Shown: positions 53,142 through 64,000 of the stretch, in pieces
Layout of the letters: each line of letters begins with the position of its first letter
Numbering within the stretch: the first letter of the stretch is position 1
DNA from: Selaginella moellendorffii
Taxonomy: Eukaryota; Streptophyta; Lycopodiopsida; Selaginellales; Selaginellaceae
DNA length: 64,000 nucleotides
Direction: 5' to 3'
NCBI RefSeq assembly: GCF_000143415.4
Contig: NW_003314438.1
Coordinates: 62,001-126,000, forward strand
Translations under genes and position numbers: made by a program
The notes under the pieces: model-generated
Told to the model about the DNA's origin: nothing
What the model saw: the letters and a program-made list of their open reading frames with translations, nothing else
The model's database searches: none

Positions 53142-56100
53142 TGGAGGGACCTTGCGCGAATAAGTTAGTGACCCCTCCATCTTTCTTTCGGGAGTTTCAT
53201 CAAGGGGTTCACTCGGCACCGGTTCATCCAGTGTTTACTTTCCAAGCTCGTTTTTATAACAAGAGGTCTCCTATTCTTCTCTCCGTGTTGGTTGATACAG
53301 GTTCGAGTTTATCTTCTATTGCTCGACCTGTTGCCACACGTTGTCGTCTACACTTGCGTCGTGCGGCGGATCCAGTTTTCATTCTTTATGGCAACGGCCG
53401 TACACATGCATGTGCACGAGATGAGGTGGACCTGGTTGTGCGTGTGGGCGATCTCGAGCTTGAGTTGCAGTTGTTGCGGGTGGTGCCGAGTCAAGCTTTT
53501 GACCTCATTCTTGGTATGGATTGGTTGCAGCACAATCATGCCAAGTGTGACTTTGAGGCTTTTCCCCCTTGTCTCATACTTCCTTATGTTTCATCCATTC
53601 CTCTTACTTCTGTACCTCTTCGTCCCTCTACTTCTACCTCTGCTTCCATTACTTTTGTTCCCCCATTATTTCCTCTTGTGTTTCCATCTTGTTCTGCTCT
53701 TCCCTTTTCCGATCCCTTCGATGATCTTTGTGTTGCAGCTGTTGACCAGCTCATGAAGGAGTATTCTGATCTCTTTGAATTTGACCTATCGTCTGGGGCC
53801 AAGATTGCCACACGTCATCCCATTCCAACCGGGGATGCTCGTCCAATCAAGGTTCCTGTTCGTCGTCGGTCACCCATGGAGATCAAGATTTTACGTGCAA
53901 ACGTCAAGGAGATGTTGGAGAAGGGTGTTATTCGGAAGTCGCGGAGTCCTTGGGCATGTGAACCTCATCTTGTGATGAAGCCTGATGGGAGTATTCGTTT
54001 CTGCATCGACTATCGTCCGTTAAATGAAGTGACGATCCCGGACGTGTACCCTCTTCCTCACACTGCTGATCTCTTGGATCGTCTGAGGCGAAGTCGTTGG
54101 TTCACCAAGCTAGATCTTGCTTCTGGGTATTGGCAAGTACCGATAGCTGAAGACGATATTCCTAAGACTGCTTTTCGTACACCATTTGGTTTGTACGAGT
54201 TTTTGGTGATGCCGTTTGGTTTGAACAATGCTCCAGCAACTTTTCAGCGAATGATGGACGAGGTTCTTTGCGATATGCCGGAGGTGACGGCTGACTTCAT
54301 TGATGATGTCTTGATCCACTCGGAGGGGACGTGGGAGGAGCATGTTCGTGATGTTTGTAAAGTGTTGGATCGGCTACGCGACGTTGGTTTAAAGCTAAAG
54401 CGGTCGAAGTGCGTGTTTGGGTCCAAGGACACAACTTATCTTGGGTACCGTATTTCTCGTGAGGGTTTGCAAGTTGATCCTGACAAACTTGTGGCTGTTC
54501 TAAAGTTCCCTACTCCGAAGTGTGTGAATGATGTGCAGCGCTTTTTGGGTAAGGTGCAGTATCTCGGTCGTTTTGTGGATCATCTTTCCGATCGCACTTT
54601 ACCATTGTGAGCATTGCTGAAGTCATCAACGTCATCTTTCATCTGGTCTCCCGATTGTGAGCGGGCGTTCGTGAATCTCAAAGAGCTATTGACAACTCCT
54701 CCGGTTTTGGCATATCCTGACTACACTCGACCTTTTATTTTGCGCGTGGATGCTTCTGACATTGGTCTTGGAGGTGTGTTGATGCAAGAGAGCTCGAGTG
54801 TGCCTGGTCAGCGCCATCCCATTGCATACATAAGCCGTACATTACAACCAGCGGAGATGAACTACTCCACGACGGAGAAGGAGTGTTTAGCAGCAGTCTG
54901 GGGTTTCGAGAAACTTCATGCCTATCTACATGGTTCTCGGACGTTACTTGAAGGTGACCATGCTGCGTTACTTCATTATTGAAGCGGAAGAACCTGGTTG
55001 GTCGTACGGCTCGATGGGCTTTGAAGCTTCAGATATATGATTTTGATGTTGTTCATCGCCCAGGGAGTTCTATGGCTGATGCTGATGCCCTTTCTCGAGC
55101 TCCTCTTCCTTCTCCACTCACTTCTCATGTTTCTGACGAACCTGTTGTTCCAGCATCTGTGGATTTTCTAGATGAGGATTCTGTGCCGTCGGCGGTTGTT
55201 GTCCTTGACGTTCAGTGTCCACAGGGCGTAGAGCAAGATCTACCTTCTCTGGATGAGGTTCGCGAGGCTCAAAAGATTGAGCCGTGGATTCGAAGGCTTC
55301 GAGATGGGTTTGAGAATCCTGCATCACTTGCTGATGACTTGCCTTTTCGGCATTTACATTCTCAATATCGCCTTGAAGATGGCCTTCTTTATTTTGTGGG
55401 GACGGATCCTGATGCTCATTTACGGCTGGTGGTGCCTTCGGTGTTTATTCCACGGTTTCTCCATGCCTACCATGATTCTCCTATTCTAGGTGGGCATATG
55501 GGACACCGTCGTGTCACCGAGAAGTTGCGCAGATCTTTCTATTGGCCAGAGATGCGACGTGATATTATCCGGTATGTGCGTAGCTGCGTTTGGTGCCAAG
55601 CTCGTAATACTCCCCCTTGTGCTGCGGAAGGACGGTTGGAGTCAATTGCAGTTTCTCGTCCGTTTGAGTTGGTGGCGTTTGATCTTATGGGACCTTTTCC
55701 GCGATCGACTGCTGGCAATGAGTATGTTATTATTGCTTCTGACTACTTGACTCGTTGGGTGGAAGTTGGTGCTCTTGCTAGTGCCTCTGCAACTGCTGTT
55801 GGATACTTCCTCCTCAATCGAGTGGTGTTCCAGCATTCTTGTCCAGAACGGATTCTTTCGGATAATGGTTCTGCATTTATGGCTGAGGTATTTCATGTTT
55901 TGACATCTCGGTTGGGGATACGCCACACTTTTACGAGTGCTTATCATCCACAATCAGACGGTCTGGTGGAACGGCTCGTTCAGACATTCAAAGGGATGAT
56001 TGCGAAGTATGTGAACTTTCAACATTCGGATTGGGATGGTTATTTGCCGTCTCTTCGGTATGCTTATGTCACAGGGGTGTAGAGTTCTGTTGGTGCTTCA

Positions 56101-56604
56101 CCATATAAACTTCTATATGGTCATGATCCAATATTACCAACAGAGCTAGGTTTACCTTCGCGATTGCCACGAGCTCCTGATGCTAGGTCATGGGATCAAT
56201 ATTTGACAAGCATTCTTCCACTTGTCCGAGCAGAGTCTGCTGAACACTTAGGCCGCGTACAAGTGGGACAACAACGGCGCTACAATTCCCATCATCGTCC
56301 ACCAGCGGAGTACAAAGTGGATGATTTGGTGTTAGTCCGTTTTCCCCATCTTACGGTACGTGGTTTATCTAAGGGGCTCCTTGCGCAGTGGAAAGGACCG
56401 TATCGGGTGTTGTGGCAAGTTGGACCACAAGTTTATGAGGTTCGGCATGACGTTCAGCAGGCCGATCCTCCAGAGATTGTGCATGTGCAGCGGTTAAAAC
56501 GCTTCATACAGAGGGATCAGGAGCAGTTAATACCGTCTATAGATCCACCGATGCCTCCTCCTGACGTTCCTCCAGATCCCGGCCCATCTACAAGAGAACC
56601 CTGA
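53141..56604 (+). pseudogene. Pol polyprotein (protease, RT, RNase H, integrase) with three breaks
   Basis: The first open part (53141-54610) holds the protease (LVDTGSSLSS) and RT (FTKLDLASGYWQVP, then FIDDVLIHS). A TGA at 54608-54610 interrupts it. The second part (54614-54982) holds RNase H (LRVDASDIGLGGVL) and runs to a stop where the frame changes by one base near 54978. The third (54979-56082) holds the integrase with its HHCC zinc part (HMGHRRV...CVWCQ) and the D, D, E residues (FDLMGPF, LSDNGSAF, SDGLVERL), and ends at a TAG. The last part (56083-56604) is in the same frame and carries the GPY module. The copy cannot make a complete pol by ordinary translation. Confidence 0.9.
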
Positions 56605-56619
56605 CGGCCTTCCATTATT

Positions 56620-56636
56620 CCGAGAGGAGGGGATGA
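56620..56636 (+). other. Polypurine tract
   Basis: GAGAGGAGGGGATGA lies directly before the 3' LTR. Confidence 0.8.
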
Positions 56637-56810
56637 TGTGAGGGCCAAGTGTACGGCTACGATGCCGTATACTAATATTAGCGTAGTGGATTTTGGTAGC
56701 CGTCGGATTGGTTTCAATCCGGACCACTCGCTCCTGTATATAAGCTAGGGTTTTTGGGTTAATTGATATGCACATTTCTGTATTCCCTTTCCATATTCCA
56801 TGCACTCACA
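56637..56810 (+). repeat. 3' LTR of gypsy element
   Basis: Same length and ends as the 5' LTR, with one substitution noted by eye. Confidence 0.9.
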
Positions 56811-56814
56811 GAGA

Positions 56815-59600
56815 TATTTATAATAAATATATTAAAGGAAAGAATATGAAGAGAGAAGATTAAATATAATTGTAATTTACTAATTAATTAAGATATTTAC
56901 ATGTCATTTAACTATACAATAAAAGAAAATAAAATACTGTTAAACTTTTATAAAGCTTTATTTCCAGAGTGTAATTTTCATAAAATCAAATATGCAAATT
57001 ACACTAATATATTTTTATACTTTAATAAAAATAATAAATGATTATAAAATTTAAATCTTATTATTAAAATTAAATTAAATTTCTCAAAAAACTAGAAATA
57101 TTAAAATATAAGTAATAAAATATAAATATTTAAGAAAAAGATCTATTAGGGTTCAAAGATAAAATAAATGGCTCAGAAATAAGAGTTTTAAGTGCACCTT
57201 ATTCTTAACTGGTTAATATTTTTTGGATATTAAGGTATAAGTGTCTTTAATTTTTAATAACACTAGCCTTGATCATTTGAGATGTTCAAATTATTGTTTT
57301 AAAGCTTCTATTTGATGGCTAGTGTAAATAATTTTTCAAGCACTTTGGATATACTTGGATGATTGGATAACATTATATATTTAGATTTGCATTTAGTAAA
57401 CTAATTTATTTTAGAGTATTAACAGAGTGCTTTTGGGAGAGCTATAGCTCATAACTTTCATTCATGAAACAGTGAATTTGCAAGGAACTAAATAAAATAG
57501 CTTTAAAAGATACCTATTAGGGTTAAAAAATATAGAGTATCAATAAATTTCATATTAAATATTATGTATATATGTATATTATTTAAAAAGAAAAGTATAG
57601 GGATTACTTTGAAAAGGAAAAATCCTTTCAAAAAAGATTTTTGAGGCTAGAATTCATTAGTTTTTTTAGTTATATTAAGATTTTATTAATAAAAGTTTTA
57701 AATAAATATCCAGAAGATTGTAGCTATCATAAAAGAATCAAAATTATCAATTATACTTGTTCCAAGCTGTATAGTAATAAATAAATATTAATTGTTAAAT
57801 TGTTGAAACTAATCTAATAGCAATCAAAAGCCCATTATGTTGATAATAATATACAACATCATAGCTATACAATTGGACCTCACATCATCCCCTCCTCTCA
57901 GAAGGATGGAAGACAATTAATATTCTTGTATTGATAAGCTAAGATTTAAGAGAAAATCATGAGGTGGAATTAGTAAATCTATAGATAATGCAATTTATTT
58001 ATGAACCCTTTGTATGAAGCATTTCAATTGTTGCACATGCATAATTTCTAGAGGATTAGTTTGTTGAATGTTATACCAACTCTCATAAATTTACAATTCA
58101 ATTTGCTAGAACACTTAATATGATGTATCATAAGATTGGGAAAATAAACAAACACCAAAGCCCCCACTTTATACTCTATAGGAAAGTTGTAATACCATTG
58201 TTATCATACTTGTATAGAGCCCAAATGTTCAACAAATTTTATTTGAGCCAGTAGAAGAATGTTTGTAAAATATTGATTCAGAATCTAGCATTAACAACGT
58301 GGGTGGAAATTATGAAGGCAAACTCAACTTTAAAAACAATATAAAATTATAATAATATAAGAGTTTTTATGGTAAAACACTAATGTAACTCCCTTTGATA
58401 TATAGAAATAAGAAAAATATCAAATGACTATTTCAATTTGAATGTTGAATATTCATTTTGTGATCAACCCCTTGAAGGTCTATACAAACTATTCCACTAA
58501 ACCATTTATCTGTAGATGAGATGCACTTGCAAAAGAGTGTAATGTATCCTTAATCAAAATGTCAAAATATGAAATGCCTTAATTATAAACACAAAACCAT
58601 TATTTGAGAGAGTCTACTCCAAACATATCACATCTTTAATCAATATAAAAAGCTGTGCAACTTCTCAATTAAACAGTGATATCTCATATACACACTTAAA
58701 ATAGGAAAGTTATGGTAAATATATTGAATAAAGATTGAAGGCACCAATTGCAAGTGAGTATTAGGAATAGTTTTCACAAAGTAAAGAAAAGAACTGTTCT
58801 TAAGATGATATAAAAAATGTAAATGCTAAAACAACAAATCATTAATATGTAATAAAAAATTCTCAAAATCATCATGAAATTTTCAAATCTGTGACTTAAC
58901 CTTTTGAGTTTTATAAACCCTATCCATAAAAAGCAAATTTAGTTTTGCATCTTATAGATATTAAACATTAAGCACAACAACCATTGACATCATGAAATCC
59001 TTGTCTAGAAAGTCTAAAACTCATTGAGTGATGAATAATTTTGAAGCTATATATATCTAAAGCTTTAGGGACCATTTAGTAATATCATTAACTAAGTTCT
59101 TCTATTTCAATAATAAAGTGGTTGTAACATGATCACCCTTTAATAATGTTTGAGATGCAAGTACATACTAAGCTTCTTGAAACCTTAAATTACTAGAATA
59201 CATTCTTACTCTATCATGAAGTAATTCAGCTTTATTGATTATAATACACAATTGATATATGTAATGGCATGACATTGATTAGGCACACTTATGCTCTTTT
59301 GCATTAACACACTTTTAAAACCCTTTAAAACTAATATTAAAAGCATCCATGCATAACATGAAGGTTCAAGTGTATTTAGTATACATTTAAACTCGAGGAA
59401 TTATCAGCACTTCTTTAAAATTTGCAAATGCCTACTTGTAGTTCTCAAATGAAATGAAAAACAATATTGATAATTTCAACAATGCTTGTACAATCAAAAA
59501 GATATTTATATTTATAAACTAATTAATAAATAATACTAAACATAATAACACTCATGCAATCATGAAAATAAATTAAAACAAATGCTTAAAATCTCAGATG
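56815..59600. other. AT-rich gene-free stretch
   Basis: No convincing gene. At about 57130-57310 is a faint TRIM-LTR-like phrase order (TTCTTAACTGGTTAA, TTAAGGTATAAGTGTCTTT). The rest is diverged AT-rich DNA, perhaps the site into which older elements inserted. Confidence 0.45.
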
Positions 59601-59649
59601 AGGTCAAGAGATGGTAGATCCTTGTTTTGATCTATCTTGTCTCCTTCAT

Positions 59650-61000
59650 GGGATCACCCAATCATCCACTTTGTTCCTCCAATCCTTGAGTTGGATCTGG
59701 GCATGGCTTTGTTCGCCAGCAAGCATAGTAAATCCCAGCAAGTGCAACAACTAGAGAGAATGCTTTCCCAAAGAAGAAGTTGCAGTGACGTTATTGCTAG
59801 AACAATTTGCTCCGCAACATATAAAGTCAGAACTCTTGTCTTGGATAGATTGCAGTGACCCAGCAAAATCACACCCTGTGGTTGCCTCTAGAATCTGTGA
59901 AACAAAGGATTAATTAAAATCATTCTCTGGAAGATTGTCAAAGCTTACTGGGTGAGAGGTGAGAGGCTTTTGCTCTAGAGATGGACCCGGGCTTCTCTTA
60001 GACACAGCATCTTGAACGACTGCTAGACCCAAGCTGTTGAGGAGATTGTTGGTGACAATATCGACGCAGGCAACTCCGACCAATTGTTGGATGGCATCAA
60101 AAGCTTGAAATCAAAGTTATAAAACCTGGAAACACTGCTTTCTTGGTTTTCTTTTAACCTAGCAAGATCGAGCTTGTAACATTGCGACCACCTGAATCAG
60201 CATACAATAGCACCCACACTGGCTTTCTGTTAACACTAGCCAAGCTAAATAGTCCAAGTAGCTGCATATCTTCATGAGAGGATTGGTTCATCTTTTACTG
60301 CTTTAAAGCTTATGTTGAGGCTGAATTGCATTCTCTGGAAAGTTTCATCATTGGAAATGTCGAAACCAACCCTGTACACAAAAGTACCACAACATTTTTC
60401 TCGTTAAGCTGCTTGAAGATTGGATCCAAATCCGTCAGTTTGACATGGTTGGCAAATTGGCCATCTGTTAAGAGGGGAAAACTGGATTAACCAGCTATAA
60501 AATAAACAGGTTCATGATTAACATTTACTTATAAAGATCATATATAATTACCTACAAAAATCCCCATTCTTCATATCTTCTACTGTGGTCTTACTTTGTA
60601 AATCAACATCTGGAAGATTCCTTCAAAAACTTTTTGTGGATTATTGTCACTTTTTCAATGGTTTTATAGAGAGATAAAACATTATGATCAACTAACTCTC
60701 TTACACCTTTGAATGGATAAGTTGGATCACAGGTGTCATGACAAATCCTTAAAATGTACGCAAAACATAAAAAATTTATAAAGATATTGTGAACTTCTAT
60801 CTCTTGCTCCCCTCTCTTGCTCTTTAAGTATATTTGTGAAAGACCTAGCCCATTCTTATCTAGAAGCCACTGCACTTTCCCTAAAACCTCTCTATTCATC
60901 TATGAAACTTACTCTTGTTTTTGGAATCATTGTAAAAAAGAAATATAAAACTTTTCATTTTCAAAGACAATCTTCAATAAAACAGAACATTTTTTTCAAA
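59650..61000 (-). CDS. Unidentified multi-exon gene or pseudogene (pieces)
   Basis: Several minus-strand stretches look coding and are separated by AT-rich, intron-like DNA. They are about 60899-60770 (MNREVLGKVQWLLDKNGLGL...SKRGEQEIEVHN), 60720-60610 (FKGVRELVDHNVLSLYKTIE), 60470-60330 (DGQFANHVKLTDLDPIFKQL, then NEKNVVVLLCTGL), 60290-60170 (SSHEDMQLLGLFSLASVNRK, then PVWVLLYADSGGRN) and 60100-59950 (DAIQQLVGVACVDIVTNNLL). Candidate acceptors precede some of them. I recognise no family and could not close one continuous model, so exon limits and whether it is alive are open. Confidence 0.4.
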
Positions 61001-61549
61001 TGTTGCTGCCTGCAACACAACTTGACAACTTCACTCCAGTCCAATTTAAAATCAATCTACCAAGCGTTATTAGATTTTAACTTCAGGACCTCCATACTAC
61101 GTGTAGTTTCTTTGTAGGCTGGATGGAAGCATCACAACTTAGCCGTGTCAAGGATAGATAGCTCGACCAAACCGATATTTCTTCAATCTACGTCTAGGAA
61201 TTCCAAAGTAATCTCGAAAAGTATACGAGCCACCAGGAAGGCGCGAAGAGAATCTTCTCGTCATAGCTGAAATTAGGGTTTACATGAAAGCCGGACTCCA
61301 TGATGCGGTTGTGGCCGGCGCAGTGAGTTTTCAAATCAATCGATTCACTGAAAACTCTTCTGTTGATCAACCAAACTGATGAAGCGCGCCACCCCAATCT
61401 CCAATGCAGCATGGAGATTGCAAGTCAGGGGATTGCAATAGCCTTGCGCTTCGGCCTATGGATATAGAATTGTTTTGCTTAGATCGAGAGGGTTGCAATT
61501 CAATATCCAGATATGGTCACTGGATCACCGCATAGCCTCCTCTTTGTTT

Positions 61550-62135
61550 CGATGCCTCTGGCCAGTTCTATGGCTGCGCTGCAAGCCCCTGAGCAAAGGA
61601 GAGAACGTCAGGGTGATCTTGGGTTTCGCTGAGCATCGCATTTGCTAGCAAGTTCGATGGTGATAAAGGCATCACTTTCCTGGGGGATTTGATGGCTTTC
61701 CTGGCGGCTGTTGCGTTTATGGGCTACATGTTTGCTGGGAACAATCTGATAAGTGAAGCTCTAGACTTATCGTTCTCTTTTTCTTTGCAAACTTGGATGA
61801 AATGTTGGATTTCATTGTTTATGTGGGTATTGTTTGTTATCTCTATGCCTTCCCAGTAACGGCTGGAGGAGCTCTCATTCTGGGTCGCTTGTGACTTTAT
61901 GGAGAACTACCATTCCAGATCCTGGAAGATTGGTGGACCTTTTGCATGGACAAAGCGAGGTTAAAGGATATAGTTGCTTAAAATTGACAAAGGAGTTACT
62001 TGCAGATTTTTGGGCTCCAAGTTGTCAAGTACAAGGGGTCTTTGATCATTTCTATGGTTGTCACACTAGAACCTGTGATCAGATCTCTCATCGGCTGGGC
62101 GATTCACGCCTGGTACAAGCAAAGTAATTGCATAA
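61550..62135 (+). pseudogene. EamA/DMT-family transporter remnant
   Basis: EamA (DUF6) proteins are membrane carriers with ten helices in two repeats. Plus-strand pieces fit the second half in order: KPLSKGENVRVILGFA (about 61594), FLGDLMAFLAAVAFMGYMFA (about 61675), FIVYVGIVCYLYAFPVTAGG (about 61808), and GLQVVKYKGSLIISMVVTLE, then PVIRSLIGW (about 62010). They use different frames and a stop follows ILGRL near 61890. The pieces may be exons, but no clean splice model or first half was found, so a pseudogene is likelier. Confidence 0.6.
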
Positions 62136-62899
62136 TCTATAAAGCAACTAAGACAGGTTTATTGCTTTCCTCTGCTGCAACTTGAAAGATCTTCATCTGG
62201 ATAAATGCAAACTTATCAATGACGATGCTATTACAGCTCCGCGATCGATGAGCTCCCTTCGAGTGCTCAACCTGCCGGCTGTCCAATCTCTGGCGCAACA
62301 CTAGAGACGATCTAGCGAGTACGTTTTTGGGGTTTTCTCGTACCTATACCAAACGGTTTCTTCTTTCCAGGAACAAGTATCAAGGTGATGTGTGTTAGTG
62401 GTTCCAGAAACACTGCACAATAATCACAAAGTCTGTCAAGCAGACTTATCCAAGGCTTCCACATATACGATTGGTAAATTACATCTACCGAGGTATGGCT
62501 ACAATAACATTTTTATTTCTATAGTATTTCTTTGCCCGGAGTATTAGTTGGGAGCATTCGTTTACTACCGCCTGTACTCAGATTTTGCATTTGCGCTTAC
62601 AGCCATGTTGATTGATAAGCAAGTACAATAACTATCGACTTTGGTTCGCAAGCACTGGAAAATCGTCGTAAAGATTCTTCTCTCAAGCTACAACGCTTCT
62701 TTCATATCGCTTTTAGCGCTCTGAAATGGATTTGTTTCTCTTTTACCAGCTTACTCAACGGCTCACGAGTCTTTACCATAGCCTCTTCTATTAGTTGGTG
62801 TGATCTCTCGAGAATTCCATAGCTTCACCATTGGAAACGGTGGCGAAAGCTTGACAACCGTATACTCTTTCGACTTGGCAGTAGAGAAAGAAAGAAGAT

Positions 62900-63686
62900 C
62901 TAGCTCAAGAGGTCGTAGTCATCCAGGCGATCGTTGTACTGGAGCACCTTCCTCTTGATCTTGGAAGTGTCAACCCATGTCACAAAGTCTTCCATGTTTC
63001 TCGTCACCAGGAACGCTGGATCTGTGATTGTGTCTGGTCCTACTCTAATGTCTGTGAGATCATCACTGTCAAGGGAAAAAAAAGTTTGATTTTGCTCGTA
63101 AAGAAGAAAAGGATACGCCCTTGCTCCACGAACGTCACAGCGTCCTTGAGATTCTCGGCAAAGTGGAGCTTCATTAGCACCACTGCCAATCTCCTCCTGA
63201 GAGAAAACGAGAGGATCAAAAAGTTCTATCTCAGTCCGGATGGAAGATGGATTTTTTACCTGCAAATCGCTGAAGCAGCGAGACTCTCGCACTGAGCCAA
63301 GCTCTTTTTGGTCGGGATGATTCCCATGTTATACCTGGAAGAGCTCTACTCTAAGCAGCGAGAAAAAAAGAAAGAGAAATTTCCTTACAATTTGTCTAGC
63401 AGCTGATCGGTCATTTGTATCCGGAATGGATCTTTGGGATCGAGCTTCTTGAGAATGCTGGTGAGCTTGGAAACCATTCCACAGATCCTGTTATAGCTGG
63501 AAAACCAGGGAAATCGAATCAGCGCTCGCGAGAAAACTATGGTGTTACTCACTGCTTGTAATCGTCGCGGCCGGTGACTCGGTAGCGCTGCATCACCTGG
63601 ACCTCCCGCGAGTTCCTCTCGCGCTTCCATTCCAAGAAATTCACCTTCTTGAGCAGCCGCTGCTCGTGAAATTTGAGCTTCCTCAT
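62900..63686 (-). CDS. IMP3: U3 snoRNP protein IMP3
   Basis: IMP3 is part of the small-subunit processome in the nucleolus. With MPP10 and IMP4 it helps U3 snoRNA pair with pre-rRNA for 18S processing. Five exons: 63686-63553, 63496-63389, 63334-63260, 63196-63117 and 63051-62900, all with GT-AG borders and continuous phase. The protein starts [20 protein letters not shown]. It has [20 protein letters not shown] and the S4 RNA-binding region (exon 4, [20 protein letters not shown]; exon 5, [20 protein letters not shown]) and ends LDDYDLLS. Length (about 183 aa) and domain order are normal. A telo-box cluster lies just upstream. It appears fully functional. Confidence 0.93.
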
Positions 63687-63697
63687 CGCGCTCTCAA

Positions 63698-63725
63698 GAA
63701 CCCTAACAAAACCCTAGCCCTAATT
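63698..63725 (-). promoter_or_regulatory. Telo-box cluster in the IMP3 promoter
   Basis: AACCCTAAC, AAACCCTAG and GCCCTAA lie in a row 12-40 bp upstream of the IMP3 start. Telo boxes (AAACCCTA) are known promoter elements of plant ribosomal-protein and ribosome-biogenesis genes. The spot is also close to the divergent frame on the plus strand, so the element may serve both genes. Confidence 0.7.
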
Positions 63726-63756
63726 CTTGGAGGGGATGCGATCGAGGTGAGAGTGG

Positions 63757-64000
63757 ATGATATCTCCTGTCTCTAGCTTGCGAGTCTCTCGATTCACAGG
63801 CGCTGGCTCCTTTCTCGGCCGCTTGCGCGGCATTAGAAAGACACATTCCTGGGGCTCCGACGAGGAACTGGCAATGGAGGTCGATGTGGACGATGAATCC
63901 CTGGAAATGCCGGAGCTAGATTTTCCACCTCCGGGGCGCAGGAATCCAAGGAAGCAATCCGGGAAGAAGTCTCTCTCCAAATCCAAGATGAAGAAGCTGC
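63757..64000 (+). CDS. Probable 5' end of a divergent gene, cut by the window
   Basis: An open plus-strand frame from ATG 63757 (or ATG 63874) runs off the window: SDEELAMEVDVDDESLEMPE, then GRRNPRKQSGKKSLSKSKMK. The acidic-then-basic pattern is typical of nuclear or nucleolar proteins. An overlapping minus-strand frame (63720-63986) is also open, but its Ser-rich part looks like the antisense of the acidic stretch. Family unknown; the choice of strand is an inference. Confidence 0.4.
   Translation, partial: MISPVSSLRVSRFTGAGSFLGRLRGIRKTHSWGSDEELAMEVDVDDESLEMPELDFPPPGRRNPRKQSGKKSLSKSKMKKL

Larger units (their letters stand above)
51802..56810 (+). mobile_element. Ty3/gypsy LTR retrotransposon, 5.0 kb
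   Basis: Its LTRs are 174 bp (51802-51975 and 56637-56810) with 6-bp inverted ends TGTGAG...CTCACA. GAGA flanks both sides (51798-51801 and 56811-56814), a 4-bp target duplication. I count one difference between the LTRs (A/G near 51942 and 56780). The primer-binding site follows the left LTR and a purine tract (GAGAGGAGGGG) precedes the right one. Gene order is gag, protease, RT, RNase H, integrase, that is Ty3/gypsy. The integrase ends with a GPY-type module (KGPYRVLWQVG) and no chromodomain is evident. Confidence 0.92.

Noticed and set aside
59654-59872. Overlapping plus and minus frames near 59.7 kb
   Set aside because: Neither has a recognisable domain. The minus one may be the end of the unidentified gene but could not be joined to it by a splice site.

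Overview
The window looks like a nuclear segment of a land-plant genome. A lycophyte such as Selaginella is my best guess. The reasons are intronless PLS-type pentatricopeptide-repeat (PPR) genes in local clusters, TTTAGGG telomere-type repeats, very short introns (about 40-60 nt), a plant-type IMP3 gene with a telo-box promoter, and a nest of LTR retrotransposons. The species is inferred, not shown. No tRNA, rRNA or CRISPR array was recognised.

Layout. From 1 to 14.85 kb lies a graveyard of nested LTR elements. A decayed minus-strand Ty3/gypsy element (gag/protease at 13.0-14.4 kb, RT/RNase H at 3.4-4.4 kb) is split by a structurally complete, apparently non-coding LTR element (5561-13006; TSD ATCCT; tRNA-Met-like PBS; LTRs full of CTCGGA/CTCCAT tandem repeats). 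TRIM-like miniature LTR elements (LTR about 310 bp, interior about 110 bp) and a solo LTR surround it.

From 14847 to 31378 is the most interesting object: a 16.5-kb element with perfect 24-bp terminal inverted repeats and a 4-bp target duplication (ATTA). It carries two divergent genes. The minus-strand gene encodes a 1021-aa DDE/RNase H-like transposase candidate. The plus-strand gene has about 12 exons and encodes a ParB-like region, a long disordered acidic region and a C-terminal FCP1/NLI-type HAD domain. Roughly 28 copies of a 22-bp palindrome with core GGCATGAGGCCTCATGCC are scattered through the element. I saw none outside it. Many copies lie inside mini-introns just before the 3' splice site, and some are translated. 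The centre holds tandem duplications with TTTAGGG arrays. One duplication has left two damaged copies of the 5' half of the plus-strand gene.

From 31.4 to 35.3 kb is AT-rich filler with element fragments. From 35.8 to 49.3 kb is a PPR cluster: one intact gene (42702-44240, minus), one gene with a single-base frameshift (35971-37570, plus), at least six decayed copies, and a Fic-domain pseudogene. At 49.5-51.0 kb are a UBX-domain exon and an unrecognised three-exon gene. At 51.8-56.8 kb is a Ty3/gypsy element with nearly identical 174-bp LTRs but a broken pol. From 56.8 to 59.6 kb is AT-rich DNA. From 59.6 to 64.0 kb are pieces of an unidentified minus-strand gene, an EamA transporter remnant, the complete five-exon IMP3 gene (minus), and the start of a probable divergent neighbour.
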